Shown here: in pieces, positions 12,508 to 28,793 of the stretch | Position numbering within the stretch: position 1 is the first letter of the stretch | Layout of the letters: each line of letters begins with the position of its first letter | NCBI RefSeq assembly: GCF_000801105.2 | Contig: NC_079515.1 | Coordinates: 21,413,407 to 21,477,406 of the forward strand | Direction: 5' to 3' | DNA length: 64,000 bases | DNA from: Raphanus sativus | Lineage: Eukaryota; Streptophyta; Magnoliopsida; Brassicales; Brassicaceae | The notes under the pieces: generated by a model | What the model was told of the DNA's origin: nothing | Seen by the model: the letters and a program-made list of their open reading frames with translations, nothing else | The model's database searches: none | Position numbers and translations under genes: made by a program

Positions 12508-15500
12508 CTACAGTGTCAATAACTGAGACTTGTGATCAATGCCATTGAAGATGTACGTCCCCAACATTGGAACAAACTGTTTTGTGACAAGCTGCAACAC
12601 AGAGAAAGAGATACACACAACAACAAGTTCAATTATCTCTGCGCGCTCGTGCTTTACACAATTATGTTAAGAGCCATAAGAAGGAAGTATGAACCTTGAT
12701 GACTTCTTGAGATGCGATTCCTCCAATAAAGGCAGCAACCACATGAAGCTCTGAGGCACCAAAGCGACACATCTCATTGATAAGGTCATCGGGCACTACT
12801 GAGCCGTTACAGCCCAAGTCGGTAAGAAGACTCAAGGCAGTGGTTTTTAACCGAGATATGTCCTCATCCATTCCTCTACAAAATTGTAGCATATAAATGA
12901 TAACCAAACAAGAACCAACTGTTCTGAAATAAGATTTGGCTTGTTGCATAATGAGTTTCTTACCCATCAAACTGGCCAGGAAACTTGTTATAGTTGGCAG
13001 TGAATCTGTCCACAGCTCTAAGAAGAACATAAAATCCCATTGCACCACTGCAACAATAAGCGATTTTAGCATAAGAAAAAAATAAAAATAAATAAATGAA
13101 CGATTTTAGCATAAGAGCTACCAACTGGAATCGAAATGCAACCCTAAGAAACCATAATCTATTTTGCTATTGTATAAGCCTAAGATGAACTAAAAGTTAG
13201 CTTTTATAAGTTCGGTATAATGAGGTAACGAACAAAAGAGCAACCGTTATGTATAAAGGTCATCTTTCAACACAGTTGATGGCATGCTTTTGTTTTCATA
13301 TGCAAATGACAGACTCTGTGAAGGCATTCGCACCTGTAATCCTCGTCCGCGAAACACTTTTGAATTTCGTTTACAGAAGGATTGCTGAACTCGTCCTCTA
13401 CCAAACGATATCTGCATACCTACAAAGCACATATGGCAGCTAATATTTTAGTCAAAAACTATGTTTATGTAGACCATCAGCATTAGAATACATATTAAGT
13501 TTGTAAGGAAGTTTAGTATTCTCACTTTAACTTTTCTTGCATTCTTGCAGAAGCTCTTGATTGTTGCTTTTGATATGCTACTCGGATCTCGACCAATTTT
13601 CTTTAAAATATTTTTAACTCGTTCCTCCATGACAAGAAAATCAGCCTCAGCTTTCGCTTGATAGATCTTCTGCAAATTGATGTAGTGTCTTCAAGAAAAA
13701 GGAACAATGCAGCTACATTAGCAATCTGAAATATAGACTGCAGATGAAATTCAGTGCTATCGAGGTAGTTGCACTAACTCTGTTGAAGATGTCATATCTG
13801 GTATAGAGCCTTCAAGGGGTGCCTCTCCATCACCTTCGTTTGAGACAAACTCCTGTAGACGGTGATGTATGAGTATTATGAACAAATCAACATGAGCTGC
13901 AGTTAAGGAATAACAAATTCATGAAGTAGAACTACGAACTATTTATCAACCCTAAGCACTAGCAATTCCTAAAAGAACATGAAAATATGAGTTTCACAGA
14001 GCAATTTTTTTAGTTTCAAACCTTCAGAGCAGCTACCATCACCCAAAAATCTGAGGAATTCGAACTCGGTTCAGCACAAGTATCATTGCAAATTTGTCGA
14101 ATCTCTGAGCCTGTAATAGAAACCAGGAATACTTTGATTTGACACACAACAAAGTCTTTTTGCTAGTTACTACACCACACGAGATACAACTTACTGATTC
14201 CACGAGGAGCAAAAACTTTGAAAGCGGCTTCAATAGCTTCTTTGTAGTTATCCTCATCCATAGATATCATCTTGGATTTAACCAAATCCTAATATTTTAA
14301 GGATATAAATATAGATTAGAACTAGGAAGCAGAAGAAAGCAAGCTAGTTAATGTGTTTGCAACGTAGCAATAAAAGAAACTCGACCTTAAACTCTTTTTT
14401 CTCTTCCCTGGTAGAGGGAAGATTACCACTATGAGACTGAGTCCATTCATCAGCCATCTTCACAAGAATGACAACGTATGGTATGTGCTTATGTGCAACG
14501 GGATCTGATGCATTTAGATCAATTGTCTCCACAAAACTGCAGTTCAATGAATAATTGAGAATGTAACATCACACAGTCAAAGGATTGGCCAAGACAACGT
14601 AATGAGCGCGAATACTAAAGCAGTGTACCCCTTGAGTTCAGGCCACGGATTATTCAAACGAAGGTCATCAAGAAAATGATCAGGCTTTGAGTCAATTATG
14701 GTGTGCTCCTGATAAACAAGGAAACAAAAATTAAAAATAATACATTAGCAATACTCACAGTAAATCTACTAGTTTTCTTAGCAAGTATTGGGTAAAAAAG
14801 AGGTAATAACCTGAACAGAGACACGAACAAAGCCAGAAAGGCCATAAGAGCGAGCAAAAACCAGCTTGACGTTTGCTTCTCGACAGATTCTATCAAGCTT
14901 CACAATTGAATCTTCCACCAGCTACACACAAGGGATGAAGACTTATACATAGAGAAAAAGGACTAATAAAGCAATATTCAGTGAGGGACTAAGAAAGGTA
15001 CAGAGGTAAATCTAAAAACATTGAATAGAAGGCATCACGAGTTTCTACTTAGATACTCAATCGTGTACCTGAGTGGCTATAACGAGAGTGAACTGAGAGA
15101 AGAAAACCGGATTCGTGGAAATCAAAGTATCTGGATTCTCCTCAATAAACGTAGCTTTAACAGCATCATTAAGCTCTTGGAGAAACGCACAAACGGACTT
15201 GGCCTTTGACTGACCAACACTCCTCTCATCAACTTCACATGTACAAAAACAAATCACACACATAAAAAGCTACACACAAGCAATCCAAAGAGGAAGGGCG
15301 ATATATAGCCAAAATCGAATATACCCATGAAGTTGTTTCCAAGGTCACCAAGCTCGACTTTGGATCCGTCAACGATGGTGAAGCTCCCAACTCCACCGAG
15401 GACGAGATTCTTCAACGCCTCCGAGCCGGTGGGGCCGCAATTGAGCAAACAGATGCTCGCTTCTTCCAGAGCAGCTTGCCCTAGCTCACCCCATATCCTG

Positions 15501-15684
15501 CGATTTTTTTTTCGAATGGGTTACTTCTCATGAGAAGAAGCGTTCGATGAGTGATTTGAGGAGGAGGAGGAGGAGGAGGAAGAGGGGAAGGGTAGTGTGT
15601 TGTGTACCTGAGTTGACGATCGTACTTGGTTTTAGGCTCTGAGATTGTTGCCTCCTCTTCCTTCTTCCTCTTCATCGGTGGCAT
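12508..15684 (-). CDS. AXR1: NEDD8/RUB-activating enzyme E1 regulatory subunit (AXR1)
   Basis: The 14-exon model is 15684-15608, 15497-15325, 15232-15069, 14921-14811, 14708-14629, 14536-14386, 14288-14195, 14110-14022, 13852-13779, 13688-13526, 13419-13334, 13047-12964, 12875-12695 and 12591-12508. All introns are GT-AG and the total is 1611 nt (536 residues), the size of Arabidopsis AXR1. Motifs: [18 protein letters not shown], then [20 protein letters not shown] (ThiF-type adenylation fold), and a C-terminal [17 protein letters not shown] ending [11 protein letters not shown]. The subunit lacks the catalytic Cys and pairs with ECR1 to adenylate RUB/NEDD8 for cullin conjugation, which auxin/SCF-TIR1 signalling needs. 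AXL1 is a close paralogue; adjacency to RPL6 and GLR3.4 favours AXR1. The N-terminus ([11 protein letters not shown]) is Lys-rich. Confidence 0.93.
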
Positions 15685-15854
15685 GGTGGTGGTGGTTCGC
15701 TTCGCAGCTACGCAGAGAATGAGAGAGTCTGTTTGCCTCCGATCAACTTGTACCCCCCAATCGGTTTATTCTCAACGGTTTATAAGCAATTGTTAATTTG
15801 GAATTAATCGGTTTATTCTCAACGGTTTATTTAACATCTTTCCGGTTCTATTCG

Positions 15855-16525
15855 GGTCTTTTTTTTTTTTTGAATTGAATGTTAAATTTAATTCAAAAGA
15901 AAAAACTTTTTACAATCTATGAGCTTACTTTTTCTATAAGTTTCATATCAAAATTTAAAAAGGAAAACAGAAACCAAACAACTATCAAACTTCAACTTTC
16001 TAAAAGCTTCAAATCTTCCAACACTTCAACTCTTCTTCCTCCCAATAAACTAGCAAGCGCTCAACAAGTACTAAACCAATACTCCATACCTCTCTCAAAA
16101 TTCTTATCTCCTCTCCTTCGTATCACAGTAAACTTGTTTCTGATGTTCTTATCCAAAATTCTGATCAGAGCCTCAGCAGGAGATGGATCTTCTCCACGCC
16201 TCCTTTTGTTTCTCTCTCGCCATACCAAATGAATAGTCGACTGAAACATGTATCTCATCGTGAATATCTCAATCCTACTGCCATTTAAATTTGCTGAGAT
16301 CATGCTAATCAGATCATCCCACTTCGCAATGTATTGATCCTTTAGAACTCCCTTCATCAGAACTTCCCAAATTTTTCCTGAGTACTCACAATCAAAAAAC
16401 AAGTGGCTTAAAGTTTCAAAAGGTTCCTGACACAGCCTGCAAGAAGTATCGGCCCCATTATTCCAGCTTCTCATCCTTTCCCCTGTTGAAAGTCTACCTT
16501 TCATCGCCAACCAAGTAATAAAGCT
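15855..16525 (-). mobile_element. 5'-truncated LINE fragment (zf-RVT domain)
   Basis: A minus-strand ORF (16510-16061) has RLSTGERMRSWN, then CRLCQEPFETLSHLFFDC and IHLVWRERNKRR, the zinc-binding C-terminal domain of plant LINE reverse transcriptases. A poly(T) run at 15861-15872 marks the poly(A) tail on the minus strand. Homology stops at ~16525, so only the last ~650 bp were inserted. It lies between AXR1 and RPL6. I find no target-site duplication. Confidence 0.85.
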
Positions 16526-17125
16526 GAATTTTTAGATACTTAACCAATTGAGTTTGGTTAATAATAAAGTTAGATACGGACTAATATTTAAATAATTTCC
16601 GATAATTTAAACTTTTTAGGTAAAATATCAGATTTTTCAAATAAAAATATTAGACAATTAGGTTAATTTAGATAATATAGATAAAATATGTTCAAATTTG
16701 ATCAAAGAATAATATTTTAATAATAAATATAATTAATATTTTATAATTATGTAAACTCTGTCATAGAAATTTAGATAGCATTCAATTTTCAGTTTGGTTC
16801 CAATTGGATTATATTTTCTGTTTTAAAAATACGATTTGATTTTTGGTTTGGTTTGTTTTTGCTTTTTGTTTTTTGTTCTGAATTTGGATAAGTGTGTTAT
16901 TCAAATTTAAATGTCAATAAACCGGTGAGAATGAACCGATAGGGGATCTTTTCAGTGAGTAGTTCATACTTCACAGTTCACACATAAAGTAACTCTTCAC
17001 AATTGAGCTTTAAAATTCACCAAAATCCCAAAACAAAATGTTAAATTTTCTAAACAAATTTTGAGCGATGCACACGTTAACATTGAGAGGTGATAAAAGG
17101 TAAAAATGTAAATCCATAAACAAGA
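16526..17125. other. Intergenic spacer upstream of the LINE fragment
   Basis: AT-rich spacer between the LINE fragment and the 3' end of RPL6. I see no gene or clear repeat. Confidence 0.5.
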
Positions 17126-17975
17126 TCACTTCTTCTTTCCAGCTTTGCCTTCTTTTCTCCTAACAATCTCATCTGAATACTTCACTCCCTTACCCTTGTA
17201 CGGCTCCGGTGGCCTCCACTTCCTCACCGTCGCAGCAAACTGCCCTATCTCACTCTTACCGTACCCACTCACCGTGATTCTCGTGTTCTCTTCCACTTTC
17301 ACTCTCAGACTCTTTGGTATCTGCATCTTAACCGGGTGTGAAAACCCCAGGTTCAGAACCAATTCTTTCCCTTCCACCGTGGCACGATAACCAACGCCCA
17401 CTAGTATCAACTTCTTCTCAAATCCCTTTGATACTCCCACTAACATGTTAACCGGGTGAGCTTAACTTCGCGTGGGTAAGTTAAAGCGAGCTCTTCTAAT
17501 GGACCTTTGACTTTCAAGTCTTGACCTTCTAGTGTGATGGTTATGTTGGATGGTACATCGATCGGTTGCTTTCCTATCATTGATTCTTTGCACTCGATGG
17601 TCTTAGTGGAGAAACCCACTTGAGCAGATTGTGGTGTTGTTGAGACCTTGGACACATTTATATCTCCCAAAAATGATGACCTAAACAAAAGCAAAGTATA
17701 TATCTTTCTTCAGACAAAACAAAACATTTCTAGAGGGTGATAGCTCTACCAACCAGATATTAATACACACAAACTGAATTGGCACCAGGTTAATGCAAGA
17801 TTAAGGCAAATATACTTCTTATAAACTTTTGATTGCCATGGCTAACAACGTCTACAAGATCGTGATACGAATAGATTGGGGAAGTAAGAAGGCAATGAAG
17901 TAATCAGTCGGCATAAGGGTTTTTAGTATCTCGGCATTACCTCGGTTGAAAAGAAGATACGACTGAGGAAGCCAT
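17126..17975 (-). pseudogene. RPL6: Plastid ribosomal protein L6 (RPL6), frameshifted by internal deletion
   Basis: Exon 1 (17975-17941) encodes MASSVVSSFQPR, the start of a transit peptide. Exon 2 (from 17680) continues SSFLGDINVSKVSTTP, then GKQPIDVPSNITITLEGQDL and [11 protein letters not shown]. At ~17450 the frame runs into RLTC and stop. The C-terminal half resumes in another frame at 17446 ([20 protein letters not shown]...) and is intact to AGKKK at 17126. Compared with the recalled Arabidopsis protein, about 31 residues between the two halves are missing, and the 8 nt in their place break the frame. The gene is essential in Arabidopsis, so another copy must presumably serve in this polyploid-derived genome. 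The second ORF has its own ATG but no transit peptide. Confidence 0.85.
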
Positions 17976-20213
17976 TGCTGGAACCAACTCGAAGGTAGGA
18001 ATAATTTGTATAGGGGTCATAATAATTTATTTTTATATACATAACTATTAATACTATAGAATAAATAAAGTAAGGGGTGGATCTGAAGGATTGAACACAT
18101 ATTTACAGAGGTCAAACAGTAATTTTAACTGAACATTTCAGAAAATTCATCTAAAATTACATTAAAATAAAATAAATATAAATTTGATAGGGGTCATATG
18201 ACCCCCCTATTACCTCACTACCTCCGCAGTTGAAAAGAAGAGTGTCAAAAAAAAAAAAAAAAGTGTCCGTGTTGTTCAGCCAAATCTACTTATCCATTGT
18301 CCTCTCTTTGAAATGCTAGTTTTTCGGCCCACTGTGACTATCATAGGCCCATTAGCTGATCAGCGTTGGTTTGGGCTATTCTCAACAGCTAAGCCCAATC
18401 AAGGTAGATGAGATGAATTGAAGTCAATAATTACAGACATAACTATACTCTCTAACTAGTTAAGAAGATGATAATCGACCCCACATGGCTGACAAAAAGA
18501 AAAGAAAACAAAGGGCCCGCACACTCAGCAAAATCCTAACAACAACTTGAGAAAATACGACTAAAAGTTGAAAAAATCGAACTATATATTCTACTGGTCG
18601 AGATTTCTCTTAGCCAAATACTTTTTGTCATCTCTAAATAGAAAAATTCTGTTGGGCTTCAATAGCTTGTTATTACTTAATAGTAATACTAACAAACTAG
18701 ATTTCATAATTTCAACTAATTACAAATACATCTCTACTTTATAATATTCCTTTATGAACTATATAATAAATATATAATAAAGACAAAGAATACTTGTGTT
18801 TCATGCAACCTTTTTAACGTGTGAAAATTCTGGTCCCAAAACCAGTAGTATAACTAACTTTATTATTTATGGGTGAAAATATCTCTTGTTTTTGTGTGTG
18901 GAATTAATTGACGTATAATGAGTTGAACACTTGTTTGACCAAAGGCTGGCCTTTGTTACATTGACACTTATAAAAGTTTTTCCCATGTGGGTTAACTAAT
19001 AACGATTCCAAAGTACTTATTATAAGATCATAGAGTGCACGTCCTCCATCCTAACACAAGAAAAGAACGGATCAAAATGACAAAAAAAAACAGTTTGATT
19101 CTTCTTTTTTTCTTTTTTTCTTTTTATTTTTTTAAACACTGGTTCTTCAATAGTATGAATAGACAATAAAAGCATATGGATACCCCACATCCTGGCCTAC
19201 GTCTACTACACTGACCACTCAGAAAAAAACATCGATAACAAAAAGATAATTAATAATTAAAAAAGAAGAAGAAAATAGAGAATTATTTTGATTATTCTTT
19301 GCTTGAGCTGAGTAAACAGTTCTTCTACTGCTGCTGCTTCTTCTTCTTCCTCTTTTCTTTGTCTCTCTTTTTTCATGCCCCAGTGCGGCAGTGCTAACTC
19401 ACTCGGTTACTCCAGAATAATATATCGATTTCTGATTCAAGCTTGTTGCTCGCACTTGTTCCAAGGTTGCTTCTTTTTTATTACAATTGCATTATTATTT
19501 TATTTTTGAAAAAAAAAACTATACTTCAGCTGGTTAGAAGTACTTGAATTTGAGAATTTTTCTACAAATTTTTGGTCCAAAATCTCAAAGAAATCTCCTT
19601 TCAAGTATTTTTAAATTGAACATAGTTTTTACATATTAAAATTAGTTTAAGCTTAATAAAATAAAGAACCTTGTCTAAATTCAGATATTAACATGGATGT
19701 ACTTTTGACATCATTCATTCTTTAACCACTCACTGGCCACTGCCATGTTCTGCAGAATTAGAATATTTTTATTTTATTCAAGCTGGAATATCACCGATAT
19801 TTTTTTTTTGAGCAACCGATATTATTTAGCTTGGAATATCACCGATATTATTAGCTTGTTTTTATGTCTTTAATTATGTGAAGAATAATCTTTAATTAGT
19901 TGACATATCACTGCCATCGCCATATGATTCTCTGTTCATTGAATTAATTACGCTTTTTGCTTCTTTTTCCTTTTTGCAAACCATCTTTAAGATGGCCCTC
20001 ATACACTTCTTTATTTTCAGTTATAGGTTCACAGACACAAGTGTGTGTATCCACCAATCTCTACAGAATCTAACTCCTGATCTTGGTTTGTTTGCCTTCT
20101 TTCACTAGATTCTCTGGACCATTTTCTTGTCTTTATTTTTTTTGCTGTAAAATCTTGATTTTGATTCATGCTCCAGGTGTCATTTCAAATAATCAAATGG
20201 TTAGAACAAGAAA
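17976..20213. other. Intergenic region between RPL6 and GLR3.4, with a small repeat and GLR3.4 5' UTR
   Basis: A repeat-like patch at ~18005-18225 starts TATAGGGGTCATAAT and ends in the palindrome-like ATAGGGGTCATATGACCCCC. The rest is AT-rich promoter sequence with poly(A)/poly(T) and CT-rich tracts (19320-19375). A likely GLR3.4 5' UTR intron runs from about 20090 to the acceptor CATGCTCCAG at ~20176. Confidence 0.5.
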
Positions 20214-23372
<3,159 letters not shown>

Positions 23373-23722
23373 AACAGATGAGAGTTTTCAGCAATTCATT
23401 ATAAATGACTATTAACATACTTAGGGGGTAGATGCAACCATCATAAGATTTTTGTAATAGCAAAGTTCTGAGGAACCAAAAAACCAGAGATAAACTGTAA
23501 ATCTTATTCTGATTCAGATTGAGGCTTGCAAGTGAACATAACTATCAGAACATAAACAGAAATGGAACTCCAAGTATCAATTTTATTGGCACACCATGAT
23601 GAAATAAGAAGATGTTGCCTGATACATGTTGAAGAGAAACTTAAAACCACAGTCATGGACTCATGGCGCTTACATGCTCTCAATTAAAAATTTCCAAGGA
23701 AAACAAAAGGAGGTGGACTTCA

Positions 23723-24466
23723 CTATTCCTCAAGTTTTACTTCTCTTTTCGGAGGTTCCAGGTCGAGGTATGTGAATGGCTCTGTTGGTTCCTCTCTGAA
23801 GAAAATAAAACAAGATGAATGGTTCAGAGCCTAATGATTAAGCGCCACAACAAGTAAGAACAAAAGGCTTAAAGGTAAACACTTTAAGATTCTCCAGCCC
23901 ATCGTCAACAACAACAACAGATTAATGGTAAGAGAGAGAGTAAGAGATTGCAGATATACCCTGGCTTAGAGCGCATGCATCGGTAGAATAGTTTAAAAGG
24001 TCCTGGGACCGTCTTAAATGGGTTTCCCTCGAAAAACGCCTGCAAAAAACATAAGTACGAAATGCTACAATCATGTTACAGGGGGAAAGCAAAATTGATT
24101 TCCTCTAATGCATTAAAACTGTGTAAAGATCACAAACAATTGCCAATAGCTGGAGATTCAAAATTAAAAGTTCTCATCTTTCATCCCTTTTAAATCTCAC
24201 TGGCCATATCAATCCTAAATTGCTGGTTCATTAAGAGATTCGAATTAGAAAAAAAAAAACCTAATTTGATTACACTGAATCTCTCTGTGATGCTGTTAAT
24301 CTTAGGAGAATACACGAAATTTTAAGAGAGATCCAAGGGAAAAGGTGAGAGAGACCTGGACGACGTCTTCCACGCGATCGTTGCAGCGGTGAGCTTTGGG
24401 CTCACGGTGACCTTCAGGTAAACCCCATGGACTCTCTCTCCTCGGCACTGGTCTCGTCTCGCTCAT
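23723..24466 (-). CDS. Small conserved protein, At1g05205-like, function unknown
   Basis: Three exons (24466-24356, 24039-23960, 23795-23723) join in frame to 264 nt (87 residues). Motifs in order are MSETRPVPRRESPWGLPEGH, DRVEDVVQAFFEGNPFKTVP, FKLFYRCMRSKPG and a Pro/Glu-rich end FTYLDLEPPKREVKLEE. There is no signal peptide or membrane segment. It sits tail-to-tail with GLR3.4, the place of At1g05205 in Arabidopsis. I do not recognise a characterised domain. The conserved exon phases argue that it is a real gene. Confidence 0.75.
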
Positions 24467-25410
24467 CCTTTTCTCTTCTTACTCTTTGCTGAGCTATTTG
24501 GAAAAATTGAAATCAGTTTATCGTATGACTGAACCGGAAAAAAATTACGATTTGACTGAACCGGAACCGGATATTTTAACGGTTTGTTAGTCCGGTTATG
24601 TAAACCAACAGTTAAAAAGCGGTTACATCTCTGGATATATGTGGTTTGTTTGATGTTTCTTTTTCTGTGAATGTTTAGGGTGCTGAGCTTGGGGATATGA
24701 TATTGGTTCAGGGAATGTATCTAATAGATTGTTATTCAGATTGCCTGAGTTTTAGGAATCTTTACCATTCTTCCTGGTCTGGTTTCTCATTCATCCCAAA
24801 GATCCCATGTTTCGACCCAGAACTTTGAAAGTTTTTTCTCATTTGATAAGTCTTTTCTTTAATCTCTTTTCTATATCACATTTTGCATTTGGTATTTTGG
24901 AGTTCTGTCCAAGCTAATGTTCTCTCACCAACAATCAATGATAGTTTTCCTTGGTTGGTATCAGATTCATGCCATCTTTGGTGCGGTTTAATCTGAAACC
25001 ATAAAGTGTAAGCTTTTTCTGATAAACCAACTTCAAAGCAAAATCAAAGACAAAATAAACAAGTGAAAGAGAAGCAGAAAATATAAACAAAATTAAACCT
25101 AAAAGAATACAAACTTCAAATTTCTTGATTAAGGTCCCTCTAAACCAAAAAAAGAAAAGAAAAGCTCAAAAGCATCTCTGACCAAGTATATTGGTGGGGA
25201 AGTCAATTCCCGAACCTCTTTACACCATTTGCATTCTCACTTTCAGGTATAAAAAAATTTCACTGCTTATAGTTTCAACAAATAAGCAGATCAAAACTTG
25301 ACACTACAACACATAACCTTGCTCAATGGTCTATATCTTGTAAGGTTCGCTCTTGACTCCTCCCCTTTCAACACCAAAAAAAAAACTCTCTTGTGAGGTT
25401 CGCTCGTTTT
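24467..25410. other. Intergenic region between the small protein gene and HDG2
   Basis: Shared upstream/downstream DNA. The first ~150 bp is probably the promoter of the small protein gene. I see no sign of the genes that lie between At1g05205 and At1g05230 in Arabidopsis, so they appear to have been lost here. Confidence 0.5.
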
Positions 25411-28400
25411 TCAAGCTGTCTCACAAGACATAGAAGCTTTGATCCTATCAACAGTGCAAGCAATCAAATTGTTAACAGTTGCAACAGACCCAAGTGACAG
25501 CTTAGCCGTGGGAACCGAGTCAACCAGAATCTGAAAAGCAACTGTCAACAGCGACCCTCCTTCTCCTCCACCATTGGTATTACCGTCAGGAAGAATAGCA
25601 AAACCTGATGGAAGAAGAGCCACATAGTCTGGATCACCACCATTAAGCACTATGTTCATCGCTACAATATCAACTGGTGCATAGATCACAAATGACGCTG
25701 TAGGATCAGTGCAACTCTCTTGTAGAATCAGCATGTTGCTCTGGCTAGAGTTTGCACTCTGTGACATAAGATAAAGATTGAAAATTATCAGCCTTGATCA
25801 GATGAGTTAAAACAAGAGTTTACATATCTACTCACATTAACCCTAAGGAGGGAAACACAGTTTCCTGTATCTCTCCCATTAGCAATATGTGCCATCTCTT
25901 GTACAACTCCTCCATTTGACAGAATGTCCCACTGCAATGTCTCACAAAGATTAATTGAAACCAGTGTTTTTAAATCCGGACCACAACAGATTTGTTTGTA
26001 ATATGTTATCAAAAACTAGTTTTATTAATTATTTTTGTCTTTTAAATATATTTTAATTGGGTATCCCGAAAAGCAAATAAGGTGGCAGACGCTCTTGCCA
26101 GAAATCGTAGCTCAAATATAATGATGTTCCCATCATTATAATCTTCTTCATGAAGATTATGTACAAGTTCAAGATTAATAATGAAATATGTCGTTAGAAA
26201 AAAAATATATATATTATTTGCTTCTAATTTTTTATATTTCATGCTAATAAATATTTAAAATTAGAATGTTGAACTTAACTTAAAATTAATATTGATTATA
26301 TATTTGACTTTTATTTGGTTTGTAACATTTTATTTCATAACTATTCTATTGAAAACTTTAATTGAAACTCTGTTCCAAGTCAGAACCGAGTTGTTAGTAA
26401 CTAAAATGGTTACCTCATTTCTTGAATTCTCATCTCTAAGGAAGTCAAAAACTCTCTTTGGAGGAACAGGGATCCCAAAGGAAGTAGCTGCACTAAGAAC
26501 AATACCAGGAGGCCTTCCTGGATCATCCACACTCTTTCTAGTCATCACTCTAACATCTTCAGCTCCTGTACCAGATAATGTAGTCCATGTGTGAGCCGTC
26601 GAAGCACTCACTCCTGCACAAAAACTTATAACCATCCTCTCCGCCAGTTTCAGCATACTTCTCCTACCTTCTTGGTTAGTTATCACTGCACATTCATCAA
26701 TATATTACACTATAACTCTGCTTATAGAGAGATTACTTGTGAAACAAGGAATATGTTTATACCTCCAACTTCTCCTGAGGAAATGTTTGTAGCCATGACA
26801 CTAGCTAACCGCTCGCATTGCCGGTCAAGAATAGCTACCCAACGCTTAGCACCAAACGCATGACCAGCACTAACCATGTGTTTATATAAGTCATGAACTC
26901 CTCTGTCATCAACTTCCACATGTTCCAACCAAGTCACCTTGGAGTATCCATTTGGCATTTCTTGAATCAAACATCCGGAAGCTCGCCTCCTGCATCTAAC
27001 CGGTGGATTTGGCTGGATACTATCCAATGAAATATCGACAACTGCCCATGAACCATCTGCTTGCTGTTTACAGTAGCGTGCAAAATAAGTTTCCCTGGTC
27101 GGTACCAACGGTGTTGGAACTTGAAACTCTGCAGTCATCTGAGAAAGCAGTGTGGTTACTTGAGTTCCAAGTCTTTGTTTAGTTTTAGGTTTACATTGTG
27201 ACAAGAGAGTTAAGACAAAACATTTACCACTTGAAGAGCTCCATTATAGTTTCCTGCAACTCCAGTAGATAAAACCGCTAATGTCATCGCTCTAGAAACC
27301 ATCCCCGCAAAAACCATTGACCATTGATTCTGCATTAACATATCAATGTTATAAACTCTTACATATAGAAGAATGCTTATAATATGCAAAATGAAAATGT
27401 TTATTACCACATCCATGAGAATCTCAACAATATTAATATGATTCATGATCACAACCACGCTTTCCCGTGAGGCTTCGGATCTAAATCCAGCCGGTTTAGG
27501 TCCAATTCCTCTAGGAAACGTCCGTGTATATTCTTCTTCGTCTAAAACCAAATTTATCCAAGAAGGCTCGTCCATTTGAACCATCCTCACGAGCTCTTCC
27601 ATTGCAGATACGGCTAAGTCGATGATAACCGGTTTATCTGACTCTGTTGGTGCAGTGATGGACTTGAACTGATCGGTTGAGTTGTTTCCATAAACATCGC
27701 CTCCAAAATTTCCCATGGCGAGTTCTAGAGGTCGTTGTGGAAGAGGAGGAGACATGAGAGGATAGCTTGAGACTGGCTTGCCTACGTATTTGGCTGCTAT
27801 GGCGGAAATTCTATCGATCTTGATGACAAACAAGAAGAGAATATGTTTCATATATATCGTTTTGAGTCAAAAGAAGAACTAACGTTATTAGTTATTTCAT
27901 TTTTGTTATTCTGAAATACTCTCTTCGTTTCCGTAAGTTAATATGTTTAAGATTATTTATTTCCCACACGAATATATGTTTTAAATTTTTCGTTAAAGTA
28001 TATATAATTAAAGTCAGTAAAATCTATAGATATGGATTTGATCAATTTATCCACATACCTCTTCTCTTAATCGAGCATTTTCAAGACGGAGTTGGTGTTC
28101 GTCGAAGGACATTTCTCCAATAGCTGTTGGACCACCACAATTAGGACATGAAGCATTTGCAAGAGCCTCTCGATACCTAAGGTTATCTCCTCTAAGCTTT
28201 TCGTTTTCCGCCCGAAGATGCGAGTTCTCATGTCGCTCGTGGTGGTTCTGCATGCGCGAATAAACTATTTTTATGGTGTCTCCCATAATAATTTATATAG
28301 TTAATTAGTTTTTCCTCTGTTTTGTTGCTGTTAATCATATATAACTAAATTATAGAACTATAGTTTCTAATTTGAGTAAAATGAAGCAACAAATGATTTT

Positions 28401-28753
28401 TACTAAAAGAGGAAAAGTATAGGTATTATACGTACATAACACGCCTGTGTACACGTAATGTGTTTCCCCGTATTTGCATAACGTAGGCACAGGAGTCCAA
28501 AACGTTTCAAACTATGAATTATGGTTCTATCCTAGTTATTAAATGGGCAAGTTTTTGTTTTTTTAGCTAAAGAACTTTATATAGCTGTATAGTTTGGCAA
28601 AAGAAAAACTTTTCAATTTAAAAAAGTACTAGACAAAAAGTATACAAAAGTCAATTGTTTTGACTGACAAGATTTTAAATCTGCCAAAGTTCTACCAGAA
28701 TCAATATAGTAAATTCTATATCAGCCACCAAAGATTTTCTCATTCGTTAATTA

Positions 28754-28793
<40 letters not shown>

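Noticed and set aside
17440..17694. Treating the two RPL6 halves as separate genes or as joined by an intron
   Set aside because: There is no GT-AG pair that removes the junction and restores frame, and each half lacks part of the protein.
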